DNA of 64,000 nt from Flaveria trinervia (GCA_025506515.1 CM046453.1:34359851-34423850); one strand, 5' to 3'; positions 22,380 to 35,527 are shown, counted from the first letter of the stretch. Program-made: numbers and translations. The notes: a model not told the origin generated them from the sequence alone.

Positions 22380-24504
22380 ATTGGTTCGGGTTTCTCCTTT
22401 CGGCTAAGAGCATCCGCCACCATGTTGGCCTTGCCTGGATGGTAATGGATCTTGAAATCATAATCCTTTATGAGCTCTAACCATTAGCTTTGCCTCTATT
22501 CAAATCTTTCTGCTTGAAGAAGTACTTCAAGTTCTTGTGGTCCGTGAAGATGGTGCACTTTGTCCCATATAGGTAGTGCCTCCAAATCATTAATGTAAAG
22601 ACCACATCTGCTAGCTCCAAGTAATGAATAAGGTAGTTAACCTTATGAACTTTTAATTGTCGAGATGCGTAGGCTATAACCTTTCCTCGCTGCATCGGTA
22701 CGCAACCCAACCCCGAGTAAGAAGCATCTTATAAACCACCAAATCTTTGCGTCCTTCGAGTAACAATAAAACCAAAGCTTGAGTCAACCTTTCCTTTAAC
22801 TCCTCAAAAGCCTTCTCTTGCTCTTGACCCCAAATAAACTTCACGTCCTTACGGGTAAACTTAGTCAACAGAGAAGGTTTCTTGGAGAAGTGTTGAATGA
22901 ATCTCCTATAATAGCCCGCCAAACCCAAGAAACTATGAATCTCGGATGGCGTCATTGGAGACTTCCATTGCATGATCGCCTCCACCTTCGCCAGGTCCAC
23001 CATAATCCCCTCGGGATCCACTACATGACCCAACAATTGAACTTCGCCTAACCAGAATGTGCACTTGGAGAATTTAGCATACAACCTCTCCTTTCTCAAC
23101 ATCTCCAACACTTCTCGAATATCACCGGCATGCTCCTCCTCCCTCTTTGAATAAATCAGGATATCATCAATAAAAACAATCACTGATTTATCCAACATCG
23201 GCCAACACACCTGGTCCAACAAGGCCATAAATGTAAGGCCCCGATCCCAGGACGCTTACAGCTGGTAAATCATTGCACATAAAACATATATTTTACATTT
23301 AATCATTCATAAAACATTGCAGCGGAAATATAAAAATAACTTTTCATATCATTACAAATGCTTTTGCAAGTTAATACAAGTGTTCATTTCAAAACATCAT
23401 TCGTTCTCATTACAATACAAAAACATTAAACAACAGAATGCCATCCAAAAGAGCAGAGTAGTTGCCTCGTGCCATCCTCAGCAATGCTCACCTGGCAACT
23501 GGAAAATGCATAAAAAGTCAGCTTTGATGAGTGAGTTCTTGTTTTACAATAAAACATACTTTTTCTTCCATTAGACGATTCATTACTTTAGCATGTCATC
23601 ACACATCATACGTACACATAGATAATATTATTGTTATCTTCATTAATCGTTCATTAACTTTCGTTCATTCATCGTACATCAATATCATTCTCATTCGTTA
23701 CTTTCATTCACATTCATTCATACTTCTTACTTTCATCCGTACATTCATTTCTTTTGATGACATGTACATTACCCCTAACATTATGCACGGAGCTGGTAAC
23801 TGGGCTTGAGGTCTTTCATAGACCTTGAACATTGTGCACGAAGCTGACTCCAGCACCTAGGGCAAGTACATTCACCATTTATCTTTTCTTTTTCATTCCA
23901 GATCAATGCCATGTGCTATACCCCAAACATTGTTCACGAACCTGGTAACTGGGCATGAGGTCTTTCATAGACCTCGAACATTGAGCACGAAGCTGACTCC
24001 AACATCTAGGGAAAGCGGCAAGGATCCCATACTTATGGTCAATCACAAAGATTGGACCCAGTGTGCATCCTTTTGGGGTGGCTAACCAGCACACCGTTTA
24101 GCTAACACCCTTTATGAGTGTGAACCTCCATACATTTGATTGCAAGCCTTTCCTTACATTCATTCATTCATTAATGCATGCATTCATTCATCATGTTCCT
24201 CTTTTCATTATATTTCACTTTACGTTACATAATACTTTCATTTCATTCATTAACATTCAACGTAAAGCCAAGGGAAAATAATCATACATAATAAGGAACA
24301 TAAACAGTCAGCATCATCATACAGGGCATCATACATACATAACATACATCATACATATCATCATGCATAAGAATAAAACATACATCATAACTACCCATCA
24401 TAACATCTATGACCTCAAAAGTTAACTTACATAGCCCTCGGGAACCTCCCAAGTCAAAGTTTACATTCATCTTTTCCTCAGAAAGTCAGAAAACAGTCTA
24501 AGTG

Positions 24505-24870
24505 TTCATGAGCATTTACTATAGTTCATCCGCATTTGTTCCTATTCAATCGCATTTGTTCGTCCGCATTGGCCGTACTCATCTGCATTTCCCATACTTA
24601 TTCAAGGTTAATCCGCATTTCCCATACTTATTCAAGGTTCATCCGCATTTCCCATTACTCATCCTCATTGACTTATTTAGGGGTTAATGCTCATCCGCAT
24701 TAACTGTCATCCGTATTGACTTTTCCATACTCATCCGTATTGACTTTCCTTACTCATCCGCATTGACTTTCCATACTCGTCCGCAATGACTTCCATACTC
24801 ATCTGCATCGACTGTCCTTACTCATCCGCATTGACTTTCCATACTCATCCGCATTGACTTTCCAACACTT
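24505..24870 (-). repeat. CATCCGCATT motif array in Gypsy-G 3' LTR
   Basis: About sixteen copies of a ~23-bp word written on the plus strand as ACTCATCCGCATTGACTTTC, with variants. The matching array in the 5' LTR is at 31965-32290. It sits at the same place in the LTR as the GCGCCTA array of LTRs A, H and J, but with a different motif. Confidence 0.9.
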
Positions 24871-25078
24871 ATGCAGATTCTAAAACTTAACATATGAGCC
24901 TTAAACATCATATTTCAATTCCCATCACCGTCCATCATGTTCTAAGCTTAAATCATACATTCTAAGCCTTAGAAATGTCATCATACATCATCAAGTATGA
25001 ACATAACCATACATCATCAAGCATGAACATAACCATACATACATCATCAGTTCAACATACACAAAATCAAACATACGG

Positions 25079-25393
25079 GTCCAAAACCCAGTTTAATGAA
25101 AACATACATTCATGCATTTCTAGCCCCAAAATTAGTTAAAACAGGTAAAAGAAGGGTCCTAGAGCTCACCTTTGGAGCTTTGAGTCCAAAACCCAGTTTA
25201 ATGAAAACATACATTCATGCATTTCTAGCCCCAAAATTAGTTAAAACAGGTAAAAGAAGGGTCCTAGAGCTCACCTTTGGAGCTTTGAGTCCAAAACCCA
25301 GTTTAATGAAAACATACATTCATGCATTTCTAGCCCCAAAATTAGTTAAAACAGGTAAAAGAAGGGTCCTAGAGCTCACCTTTGGAGATTTGA
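25079..25393 (-). repeat. Three tandem 105-bp repeats in Gypsy-G 3' LTR
   Basis: Near-identical units begin at 25079, 25184 and 25289. The 5' LTR has a single, more diverged copy near 32475-32575. A 109-codon frame across it is an artefact, since 105 is divisible by three. Near identity of the units means recent amplification after insertion. Confidence 0.95.
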
Positions 25394-25831
25394 GTGCGGC
25401 TTCTTTCAAACTCGTTCGCAATTGAGTTCAACCACCTAGAAACCCACTAAAAACATACCCGAACACATACAAACATACATAAGCATAAACCCGAGGACAT
25501 AACCGGCTGAGAACACCATATCAACATGAATTCTTACCTTGAATTTGCACTTTTCTTCTTGTTCCTCTTAAAAACTAAGAGTTCTTGCTTCCAGCTACTC
25601 TCTCTCTCTCTCTAAAACCGAAGATCAGTGATGTGTGTGACATATGGGCAGCCATACCACCTTTATCACCAACTTTTAAACTCTTTTGTCCTTTTTACAC
25701 TTTTAACCCCTAGAATTAGGTTTTATTTCTTTTCCTTATTTTTACTTCACTTTATTCATTCTTTCTTTGTCTTTAAAATAACTGGGTGTTACAAGTCCAC
25801 CCCCTTAAATAGGTTTCATCCCCGAAACCTG

Positions 25832-26149
25832 TTATTCCTCGAACATATGTGAGTAATGTTGTCTCATCTCTTCTTTAGTATCCCATGTATACTCGGATCC
25901 CTTCCTGTGCTTCCACTGTACACACACAAGGGAAACCACTTTATTCCTCAACCTCTTCTCCTTTCGATCAATGATTGCCACTGGTTGCTCCACATAATTG
26001 AGCCGTTCATCCACTTCGATATCCTCCAATGGAAAAATCATATCCTCGTCTGCTAAGCACTTCCTCAGATGAGATACATGGAATCTCTGGTAATTCCCAC
26101 TTAACTCATTGGGTAATTCTAGTCTATAGGCCACCTCTCCTACTCAAGA
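25832..26149 (-). CDS. Gypsy-G chromodomain segment
   Basis: An open minus-strand stretch (26134-25832) reads LELPNELSGNYQRFHVSHL, PLEDIEVDERLNYVEQPV, then the chromodomain core VCVQWKHRKGSEYTWDTKEE and a stop. Tekay/Del elements end their integrase with this domain, thought to read heterochromatic histone marks. It ends 39 bp from the LTR, with the purine tract AAGGGGGTGGACT between. It is the most complete copy in the window, though the upstream frame is broken. Confidence 0.85.
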
Positions 26150-27230
26150 AACGATTCGGAAAGCCCTTATATACCTTGGGCTCAACTTGCCCCACTTTCT
26201 GAATCGGATGATACCCTTCCAAGGTGAGACCTTCAACATAACCCTTTCACCCACTTGGAACTCTATCGGCCTACGTTGTTTATCAGCATACGACTTCTGT
26301 CTATCTTTGGCTGCCTTCATGAAGGCTTTAATCCTTTAAGCTTCTCAGTCGTAGCCTCGATTACCTCGACGCTCCCTAACTCTTTATGACCAATATCACC
26401 AAAACAGACATGTGTTTTGCATCTCCTACCGTATAGCATCTCATAAGGGGGCATACCAATGCTGGCATGATAACTGTTGTTGTATGAGAATTCAGCTAAC
26501 GGTAAGTGGTCATCCCAGGTTCCTCAAAATCAATGACACATGCCTAAAGCAAATCTTCCAATGTCTGAATGGTCCTTTCTGACTGACCATCCATTTGGGG
26601 ATGATAAGCCGTGCTAATGTGTAACCTCGTCCCCACAGCGTCGTGGAATTTCTTCCAAAATTTAGATGTAAACCGAGTGTCACAATCAGACACAATAGAC
26701 ATTGACACACCATGACGAGTTACAACTTCCTTGATGAATAGATCATCCAACCTCTCAGATGAATACGTCTAGCGAATCAATAGGAAGTGGGCACTCTTTA
26801 TCAAATAATCAACTATCACCCATATGCCATCATATCCTCGCACGGTACGCGGTGGCTTCGTAATAAAATCCATGGTGATGTGCTCCTATTTCCACTCCGG
26901 TATATCCAAAGGTTGGATCTTCCTGTAGACAAGTAAGGCATCTACTCACATACTCCACCACATCGCACTTCACGCCCAGCCACCAATATTCCTTCTTCAT
27001 GTCTTGATACATCTTAGTGGCACCGGGATGAATGGATATCGAGTCTTGTGGGCTTCATCCAAATTCTTCACCCGTAGATCCCCAAAATGAGGAATCCACA
27101 TCCTCCCGAATCGAGTTCTAACACCAAGCGTGTTTTCACCTAACTCTACGACCAGACCACTCATTCTTTCAGAGTTAGATGATCTTCTTTCAATGCCTCA
27201 TCTTAGAACTCCTTGACTTGCTTCATCACA
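26150..27230 (-). pseudogene. Gypsy-G integrase (decayed)
   Basis: Zinc-binding part KKEYWWLGVKCDVVEYVSRC at about 27000-26945. Core VTRHGVSMSIVSDCDTRFTS (second D) and QMDGQSERTIQTLEDLL (catalytic E) lie in 26750-26544. A deletion after CLTCLQ removes the VKAEHQ segment, and there are stops near 26770 and 26330. Confidence 0.82.
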
Positions 27231-27247
27231 TCCGCGGTTATGATCAA

Positions 27248-27699
27248 CTAATATGCTTTCACCTGAATAGGCTCGGGCCTCTCCTTTCTACTAAGGGCGT
27301 CCGGATGGTAGTGGATGGTAGTGGCTTTGCCCGGATGGTAATGGATCTCGCAATCATAATCTTTTATAAGCTCCAACCATCTCCTCTGCCTCATGTTAAA
27401 ATCTTTCTTCTCAAAGAAGTACTTCAAGCTCTTGTGGTCGGTGAATATGATGCACTTCGTCCCGTAAAGATAGTGCCTCCAAATCTTTAACGCAAAGACA
27501 ACGGTTGCTAGTTCCAAGTCATGAGTAGGATAATTGAACTCATGAACCTTCAACTGTCAGGATGCATTGGCTATAACCTTCCCTCTCTGCATTGACGCAC
27601 ACCCCAACCCCGAGTAGGAAGCGTCAGAATAAACCACTAGACCTTCACTTCCATCGGGTAATGATAGAATAGGAGCTTGAGTCAATCTCGCCTTTGATT
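27248..27699 (-). pseudogene. Gypsy-G RNase H
   Basis: VVYSDASYSGLGCASMQRGK (27650-27590) holds the first catalytic D. FTDHKSLKYFFEKKD and QRRWLELIKDYDCEIHYHPG follow in 27553-27248. A stop near 27557 separates the halves. Around 27300-27335 a short duplication of GGATGGTAGT interrupts the HYHPGKA motif. Confidence 0.85.
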
Positions 27700-28551
27700 C
27701 CTCGAAAGTCTTCTCTTGAGCTTGACCCCATACAAACTTCACATCTTTCCGGGTCAACTTAGTTAGTGGAGAAGTGATCTTGGAAAAGTCTTGGATGAAT
27801 CTTCTATAGTAGCCCGCCAAACCCAAGAAACTACGAATCTCGGATGGCGTCTTTGGAGACTTCCATTGCATCACCGTCTCCACTTTTGCCGGGTCCACCA
27901 TAATCCCGTCAAGATTCATCACATGACCCAAGAACTGAACCTCGCGCAACTAGAACACGCATTGGAGAACTTAGCATACAACTTCTACTTTCTTAACGTC
28001 TCCAGAACCTCCCGAATGTGACCGGCATGCTCTACCTCGCCCTTCGAATAAATCAGGATATTATCAATAAACACAATCATTGATTTATCCAACATCGGCC
28101 CACACACTTTATTCATCAGATCTTTAAAAGGAGCTGGCACGTTGGTCAAACCAAAAGACATGACAAGAAACTCGTAATGACCATAACGCGTGCGAAAAGC
28201 TATTTTAGGGATGTCTTGCTCCTTAACCTTCAGCTGATGGTAGCCCGATCGAAGATCTATCCTTGAGAACCAACTGGCACCTTGAAGTTGATCAAACAAG
28301 TCATCAATTCTTGGTAAGGGGTAGCGGTTCTTTATCGTCAATTTATTCAGCTCACAGTAGTCAATACACATCCTCATACTACCGTCTTTCTTTTTCATGA
28401 ATAAGACCGGAGCACCCCAAGGAGAGATACTCGGTCTAATAAACCTCTTATCAAGTAGCTCTTGCAACTGATCCATCAACTCTTTCATCTCAGTCGGAGC
28501 CAAACGATACGGTGCCTTAGCAACAGGTTGGGCACCCGGTATCAGATCAAT
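27700..28551 (-). pseudogene. Gypsy-G reverse transcriptase
   Basis: An open stretch 28503-27985 has RPSISPWGAPVLFMKKKDGS, MRMCIDYCELNKLTIKNRYP, FSRIDLRSGYHQLKVKEQD and VMSFGLTNVPAPF. The palm motif is VFIDNILIYSK: the second aspartate of FIDD has become N, which would abolish polymerase activity. The thumb and connection continue at 27949-27700 after a frameshift. Confidence 0.88.
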
Positions 28552-29146
28552 CTAAAACTCGATCTCTCGGTCAGGTGGTATTCCTGGTAAATCTTCTGGG
28601 AACACGTCTGGAAAGTCACAAACAACCGGTACATCAGACAGTTGTGGTGCTGGTGTATCCACATCCTTTACATAGGTCAAGTAGGCACCACATCCACACC
28701 TCATGCACTTTCCCACCACCGCCATTGAGACTACTTTTGAGATTGTCGTGACCCGATCCCCATAAACCGTTACCGAACTCCCGTCAGGCACTGTCAGATG
28801 ATCATCTTCCTACGACACACAATGTTCGCCTCGTAATCCACCAACCAATCCATCTGAAGAACCATATAAAAACCACCTTAGGTCATCACGAACGGTCTAA
28901 CCGGAAACTTATGACCTTCCAATTCCACATCACATCCTTCTATCACCTTAGAAATCCTGGTAGACTTACCTATGGCAGTTTCTACATTAAAGGGCACATC
29001 AACACACTACTACTAAGAGGCAGCTTGGCATAGAAAGCAGCAGAGATAAAAATTTTACTGGCACCAGAATCAAATAACACAGAAGCTAAAGTTTGGTTCA
29101 CTAGAAACGTATTGGACACAATATCAGGGTCCGTCCTAGCCTCCTC
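28552..29146 (-). pseudogene. Gypsy-G protease and linker
   Basis: Fragments on the minus strand are LCYLILVPVKF-like sequence near 29080-29050 (the DSGAS block is damaged) and CDVELEGHKFPVRPFVM near 28920-28890. The open linker frame 28791-28552 reads PDGSSVTVYGDRVTTI and VCDFPDVFPEDLPG. Several frameshifts. Confidence 0.75.
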
Positions 29147-30419
29147 CTATGTCATAGTGAATGCCCTGGCGCTCGCCCTCGATCCTTCACTTCTTGTTTT
29201 CTTCACCTCGGAACCCTCAGCCCTCGGCTTCTTACAGTCTCTACTCATATGACCACTTTCCCCACAGTTGAAACACCTCGCACCCCTGCAATCTCTAGCC
29301 ACATGACCAGGCTTCCCGCACTTGAAACAGACATTTAACCCCCACCTACACTCGCTACTATGCTCCTTCCCATATTTTCCACACTTCTTCGATCCCGTAC
29401 CCGTTGTGACTACACGACGATCATCCACTCGTGCCTTCTTGTTACCCGTCGACGCATCACCTCGGCCAAACCTCTTCCCATTCCAGTTTCGATCCCTACC
29501 ATCTTTCTTGCTACCCTCGGTCGCCTCACCATTCTCTCATCATACAGTCTCCCTGCCAAATCCAGCGCCGACCTAAACGTGCTTGGTTGGGCAACAATCA
29601 TGTGCCTGCGAATATCAGCTGGCAAACCTTGAATGTACCTCTTAATCTTCCGTGACAGAGGCGTCACCTGATCAAGCACCAGACGTGCCATCTCGTTGAA
29701 CTTGGTAGTATACTGCTGATGTGTCATGGTTCCCGCCTCCAGCTACAGGAACTCACTTTCCACCTTATCTATTTCTCTATGAGGACAGAAATTCTCAATC
29801 ACCAACTTCTTTAGTTCGGACCATCTCATCCTCCCAATAGCCTAACTACCCTCAGCTTAGACAATATTGTCCCACCAGCATAGAGCTGAGTCCACGAAAG
29901 AATGGGAAGCAAACTTTACTTTCTGATCCTCCCGACACTCGCTGATACTTAAAACAGTATCCATTTCTCTCACCCACCAGTGAGCAGCAGCAATAGTGCC
30001 GTTACCATCAAAAGTAGGGGGCTTGCATCATTGAAACACCCCATAGTTACAACCTTGTGCCGCCTCCTGCATAGGCTCTTCTTCTTCCTCTTCTTCATCA
30101 TCAGAGAGAACCGTTTCAGGCTCCGGTTGCTCCTGTCCTCCCGAAGATCGATTTCTCTCCTTTCTTTCTCGTTCCTGTACAACCATGATAACTTCGGTCA
30201 CAACAGACGGTAAGATTGTCTGCATGACCTGATGAACTTCTTCCATAACAGCCTCCTTTACTAAGGCTCTCAAATTGGTGCTCTTATCGCCACCCTCCGG
30301 GTGAGGGGTCTCTGGTTCTTCAGGAACCACTTCTTCGGCTCTAGGCTTTCCTCTCGTATCCCGTGGTACAGCACCACGACCTCCACCTCATGAATCTTTA
30401 GATGATCTACCACTGGCCA
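29147..30419 (-). pseudogene. Gypsy-G gag with two intact zinc knuckles
   Basis: ATG at 30419-30417 gives MASGRSSKDS, then a TGA. The reading continues in the same region to an acidic DDEEEEEEE stretch (30330-30028) and capsid blocks including MTHQQYTTKFNEMARL (29727-29410). The nucleocapsid at 29428-29147 has CFKCGKPGHVARDC and CFNCGESGHMSRDC, both complete CX2CX4HX4C. The best gag C-terminal part among the gypsy copies. Confidence 0.85.
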
Positions 30420-30745
30420 TCCTCACACACACGTTGGAAGATTCAAACACCAACATGGTCATTCAGGGAACCTCTCAGTTTATGTCAAGTATAGTATGTC
30501 CCTAATTACAGTGGCCAGTTGTGATTAGCCACTTACTTTACTCTTCATACCCCAAGCATTACCTATCCTGACTACATCAGTATCTAAATCTACCAGCAAC
30601 ACATAACCACATAATACCAGTTAATCATTAAGAAAATACATGATGGCACGCAGCTACTCAGACTGGCATCCCTTCCCTTTCCGTCCCATTTTCAGTTTAA
30701 GTTTAGGTTTATTTTAAAGTTTTACCCATTTCACTAAAACTTTGT

Positions 30746-30756
30746 CTCTGATACCA
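30746..30756 (-). other. Gypsy-G primer-binding site
   Basis: On the minus strand TGGTATCAGAG follows the 5' LTR by three bases. It matches initiator tRNA-Met. Confidence 0.88.
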
Positions 30757-30759
30757 ACT

Positions 30760-32957
30760 TGTAAGGACCTGATCCGGGACGCTTACAGCTGGTAAATCAT
30801 TGCACATAAAACATATATTTTACATTTAACCATTCATAAAACATTGTAGCGGAAACATAAAAATAACTTTTCATATCATTACAAATGCTTTTGCAAGTTA
30901 ATACAAGCGTTCATTTCAAAACATAATTCGTTCGCATTACAATGCAAAAACATTAAACAACAGAATGCCATCCAAAAGAGCGGAGTTGCTGCCCCATGAC
31001 ATCATCAGCAATGCTCACCTGCTAACTGGAAAATGCATAAAAAGTCAGCATTGCTGAGTGAGTTCTAGTTTTACAATAAAACATACTTTTACTTCCATTA
31101 AGCCATTCATTACTTTAGCATGTGATCATACATCATACTTACACATAGATAATATCATTATTATCTTCATTATTGTTCACTAACTTTTGTTCATTCATCA
31201 TGCGTCATTAGCATTCTCATTCGTTACTTTTATTCACATTCATTCATACTTCTTACTTTCATTCGTACCTTTTTCTTTTGATGACATGTACAGTACCCCA
31301 AACATTTTACACGAAGCTGGTAACTGGGCCTGAGGTCTTTCATAGACCTTGAACATTGTGCACGAAGCTTACTCCAGCACCTAGGGCAAGTACATTCACC
31401 ACTTATCTTTTCTCTTTCATTCCAGATCAATTCCATATGCGATACCGCAAACATTATGCACGAAGCTGACTCCAGCACCTAGGGAAAGTGGCAAAGATCC
31501 CATACTTATGGTCAAGTATAAAGATTGGACCCCAGTGTGCATCCTTCTAGGGTAGCTAACCCGTGCACCGTTGAGCTAACACCCTTCATTGAGTGTGAAC
31601 CTCCATACCTTTCCTTGCAAGCCTTTCCTTACATTCACTCATTCATCAATGCATGCATTCATTCATCATGTTCATCTTTTCATCATCTTCCACTTTACAT
31701 TACATAATGCTTTTATTTCATTCATTAACATTCAACTTAAAGCCAAGGAAAAATAATCATACATAATAACGAACATAAACAGTCAACATCATCATACAGG
31801 GCATCATACATACATCATACATATCATCATGCATAAGCATCAAACATACATCATAACATGCCCATCATAACATCTAGGACCTCAAAAGTCAACTTACATA
31901 GCACTCGGGAACCTCCCAAGTCAAAGCCTACTTTCATCTTTTCCTCAGAAAGTCAGAACAGTCTAAGTGTTCATCCGCATTTACTATAGTTCATCCGCAT
32001 TTGTTCCTATTCAACCGTATTTGTTTGTCCGCATTGGCCTTACTCATCTGCATTTCCCATACTTAGTCAAGGTTCATTCGCATTTCCCATTACTCATCTG
32101 CATTGACTTACTTAGGGGTTAATGCTCATTCGCATTGACTTTTCCATACTCATCCGCATTGACTTTCCTTATTCATCCGCATTGACTTTCCATACTCGTC
32201 TGCATTTACTTTCCATACTCATCCGCATTGACTGTCCTTACTCATCCGCATGGACTTTCCATACTCATCCGCATTGACTTTCCAACACTTATGCATATTC
32301 TAAAACTTAACATATGAGCCTTAAACATCAGATTTCAGTTCCCAATCACCGTCCATCATGTTCTAAGCTTAAATCATACATTCTAAGCCTTAGAAACATC
32401 ATCATACATCATCAAGCATGAACATAACCATACATCACATCATAAGTTCAACATGCACAAAATCAAACATACGGGTCTGAAACCCAGTTTAATGAAAAGA
32501 TACATTCATGCATTTCCAGCCCCAAAATTAGTTATAATAGGTAAAGGAGGGGTCCTTGAAGCTCTTGAGTGTGGCGTCTTCCAAACTCGTTTGCAATTGA
32601 GTTCAACCACCTAGAACCCACTAAAAACATACTCGAACACATACAAACATACATAAGCATAAACGCGAGGACATAACTAGCTAAGAACACCATATCAACA
32701 TGAATTCTTACCTTGAATTCGCACTTTTCTTCTTGTTCCTTTTAAAACCAAGAGTTTTTGCTTCCAGCTACTCTCTCTCTAAAATGCGAAGATCAGTGAT
32801 GTGTGTGACATATGGGCGGCCATACCACCTTTATCACCAAATTTTAAACTCTTTTGTCCTTTTAACACCGTTAACCCCTAGACTTGGGTTTTATTTCTTT
32901 TCCTTCTTTTTACTTCACTTCATTCTTTCTTGGTCTTTAAAATAACCGGGGGTTACA
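30760..32957 (-). repeat. Gypsy-G 5' LTR (2198 bp)
   Basis: It begins TGTAACCCCCGG and ends GGTCCTTACA on the minus strand. It has one hairpin unit (31332-31349), a motif array at 31965-32290 and a single copy of the 105-bp unit. No genes inside. Confidence 0.9.
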
Positions 32958-33305
32958 ATAAAAGCTGTTTTAGGAATATCATGCTCCTTCACCTTCAATG
33001 TTTGATAACCATATTGAAAGTCTATTCTTGACAACGAACTGGCACCTTGGAGCAGATTAACAGATCATCAATTCTTGGTCATGGATACCGATTATTCACA
33101 GTTAGCTTATTCAACTCGCGGTAGTCTATGCACATCCTTATACCACCATCCTTCTTTTTCACAAATAAGATCAGAGCACCCCATGGAGAAATACTCGGTC
33201 TAATGAACCCTTTATCAAGCAACTCCCGTAGTTGTTACATCAGTTCTTTCATCGCAGTCAGAGCCAACCGATACGATGCCTTAGCAACATATTGGGCACC
33301 CGGTA

Positions 33306-33944
33306 TCAAATCAATCTGGAACTTGATCTCGGGTCCGGTGGCACACTTGATAAATCTTCTAGAAACACGTCCGGAAAGTAACATACAATTGGTACATTGG
33401 ACAATTGTGGTGTTGGAATATCCACATCCTTTACGTAGGCCAAGTAGGCACTACATCCATGTTGCATGCACTTTCCCACCACCACCATAGAATTCACTTT
33501 TGGGATCATAGTGAATCGATCACCATAAACCGTCATTGAACTCCATCAGGCACTGACAACTGAATTATCTTTTTGCGGCACACAATGTTTGCCTCGTAGT
33601 CCGCTAACCAATCCTTTCCTAGGACTATGTCGAACCCACCTAAGGTCATCACGAACGGTCTAACAGGAAACCTATGACCTTCCAATTCTATTTCACAGCC
33701 TTCTATCATCTCAAAAATCCTGGTAGACTTACCTATGGCAGTTTCTACATCGAAGGGCTTATCTATACTCCGACTACAAACAGGCAACTTAGCATAGAAA
33801 GCAGCAGAAAGAAAACTATTACTAGAACTAGAATCAAATATCATAGATGCTAGAGTTTGATTTACTAGAACTGTACCTAACACAACATCGGGGTCCGTCC
33901 TAGCCTCCTCCTGCATCATCGTGAACGTCATGGCGCTCGCTCTT
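33306..33944 (-). pseudogene. Gypsy-E protease (decayed)
   Basis: Within the minus-strand frame 34252-33533: ASMIFDSSSSNSFLSAAF replaces the family's DSGAS (G to S, A to S), so the active-site loop is altered. GFDIVLGKDWLADY follows. The linker DIPTPQLSNVPIVCYF is in 33536-33306. Confidence 0.8.
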
Positions 33945-35191
33945 TGCCCTTCAACTCCAGCCTTCTTTGCTACCCCAGAACTTTCAGCCCTTGGCTTCTT
34001 ATAGTCCCTGCTCATGTGGCCCTCCCTACCACAGTTAAAACACCTCACCACCATGCACTCTCTCTCCGTATGGCTAGGCTTCTCACACTTGAACCACATG
34101 TTTGGTCCCCACCTACACTCTTCGATGTGCTCCATTCCACACTTTTCACACCACTTTATCCCCGCGTCGGATGTGACCAAACATTGGTCATCCACCCATG
34201 CACCTTTATTGTTAGAGCGGCCCTGCCACTTCCAAACCGCTTTCCATTCCAATTTTGATCACCACCACCTTTCATGCTGACTTCGACCAACACCACAACC
34301 TGCTCGTCATACAATCTTCCTGCCAGATCAACCGCTAGCCTAAACGTACTCGGCTGGGCGACGATCAGGTGCATGCGGATTTTTACCGGCAGCTCTTGGA
34401 TGTATCTCTTGATTTTTCGTGACAGAAGCATCACCGGATCTGGCACCCACCATGTCATCTCGTTGAACTTAGTGGTGTACTACTGGTGTGTCATGGTTCC
34501 CGCCTCTAGCTGCAGGAACTCCCTCTCAACTTTGTCCAACTCCATTTGAGGACAGAACTCCTCAATCACCAACTTCTTTAGCTCTGCCCACCTCATTCTC
34601 CTGATAGCCGTGCTACCCTAAACTTGAACAATATTGTCATACCAACACAAAGTCAAGTCCATGAATGAGTAGGTGACAAACTTCATCTTCTGATCTTCCT
34701 ACCAGTCGCTGATGTCAAGAACAACTTCTATCTCTCATCCACCGGTGAGCCATAGCAGAAGTGCCATTCCCATCAAAAGTCGGGAGTTTGCATCTTTGAA
34801 ATGCCTTGTAATTACAGGCTCGTGCTACCTTAAGCACATGCTCTTCTTCCTTCTCCTTGCTAGTTAAGACAACCGTCTCTGTCTCTGGCCAATCTCTTCC
34901 TCTTGAGGACCTATTCCTCTGTTCCCTTCCTCCTTCCTTTATGGACTTTATCACTTCGGTCACCATAGATGGTAAGATTGACTGCATGACCTAATGAACC
35001 TCCTCTACAACAGCCTCCTTCACTGAGGCTCTTAAGTTAGCACTCTCATCTCCAGCCTCCGAATGAGGGGTCTTGGGCTCCTCACGAGCCACCTCTTTAG
35101 CTCTAGGCCTTCCCATCATGACCCGTGGTCCACCACCACGTCCACCACGACCTCCAACACGTGAAGCATTCGAAGATCTGCCACCGGCCAT
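33945..35191 (-). pseudogene. Gypsy-E gag (decayed)
   Basis: ATG at 35191-35189 begins MAGGRSSNASRVGGRGGRG, an arginine-glycine-rich N terminus, and runs to a TAG at 34991 in place of a Q codon (EEVH*VMQ). It continues at 34987-34715 with acidic and YKAFQRCKLPTFDGNG blocks. The zinc knuckles near 34150-34010 read WFKCEKPSHTEREC (first C lost) and CFNCGREGHMSRDY (last C lost). Confidence 0.82.
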
Positions 35192-35527
35192 CCTCAAACA
35201 CGCTATAAGATTCAAACACTAACATAGTAATTCAAGGTAATAACTCAGTTTATGTCAAGTATAGTAAGTCCCTAATTTCAGTGGCTAGTTATGATTAGCC
35301 ACTTACTTTACTCTTTATACCCCAAGTATTTCCTATCCTGACTACATCAGTATCTAAGTATACTAAAAGCATATAAACCACATAACATGCGCACGTAATA
35401 CCGGTTAACATTAAGAGAATACCTCATGGCACACAGCTACTTGGACTGGCATTCTTCCCCTTCATCCCATTCTCAGTTTAAGTTTAGGTTTCTTTTGAAA
35501 ATTTATACCCATTTCACTTAAACATTG
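35192..35527 (-). other. Gypsy-E leader, proximal part
   Basis: Non-coding leader between the gag ATG and the Copia-F insertion. It matches the leaders of A/B and G. Copia-F landed between the PBS (42508-42518) and this leader. Confidence 0.7.

Larger units (their letters stand above)
23232..25793 (-). repeat. Gypsy-G 3' LTR (2562 bp)
   Basis: It starts TGTAACACCCAG on the minus strand and ends GGGGCCTTACA. It is 364 bp longer than its partner, mainly from a threefold 105-bp repeat at 25079-25393 and a second hairpin unit. It contains the motif array 24505-24870. Confidence 0.9.
23232..32957 (-). mobile_element. Gypsy-G: full-length Tekay-type chromovirus (9.7 kb)
   Basis: It is flanked by ATAAA (23227-23231, 32958-32962), a perfect duplication, inside Gypsy-E's RT. 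The 5' LTR is 30760-32957 and the 3' LTR 23232-25793. PBS, gag, protease, RT, RNase H, integrase, chromodomain and purine tract are all recognisable in order. It is the best-preserved gypsy copy here but still carries several stops. Confidence 0.93.
22380..33320 (-). pseudogene. Gypsy-E RT and RNase H, split by Gypsy-G
   Basis: The RT N-terminal part lies at about 33300-32958. Gypsy-G (23232-32957) is inserted next, with duplication ATAAA. RT continues at 23228-22674 with VFIDDILIYSKREEEH (catalytic DD present) and SFLGLAGYYRRFI. RNase H follows at 22710-22390 with YASRQLKVHKVNY, WRHYLYGTKC and FTDHKNLKYFFKQKD. A frameshift lies at the RT-RNase H boundary, and the DASYSGLGC motif is disturbed near 22725. 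Confidence 0.82.

Noticed and set aside
25096..25425. 109-codon frame with a 35-residue repeat
   Set aside because: The repeat is the 105-bp LTR triplication; 105 is divisible by three, so the frame stays open by chance.
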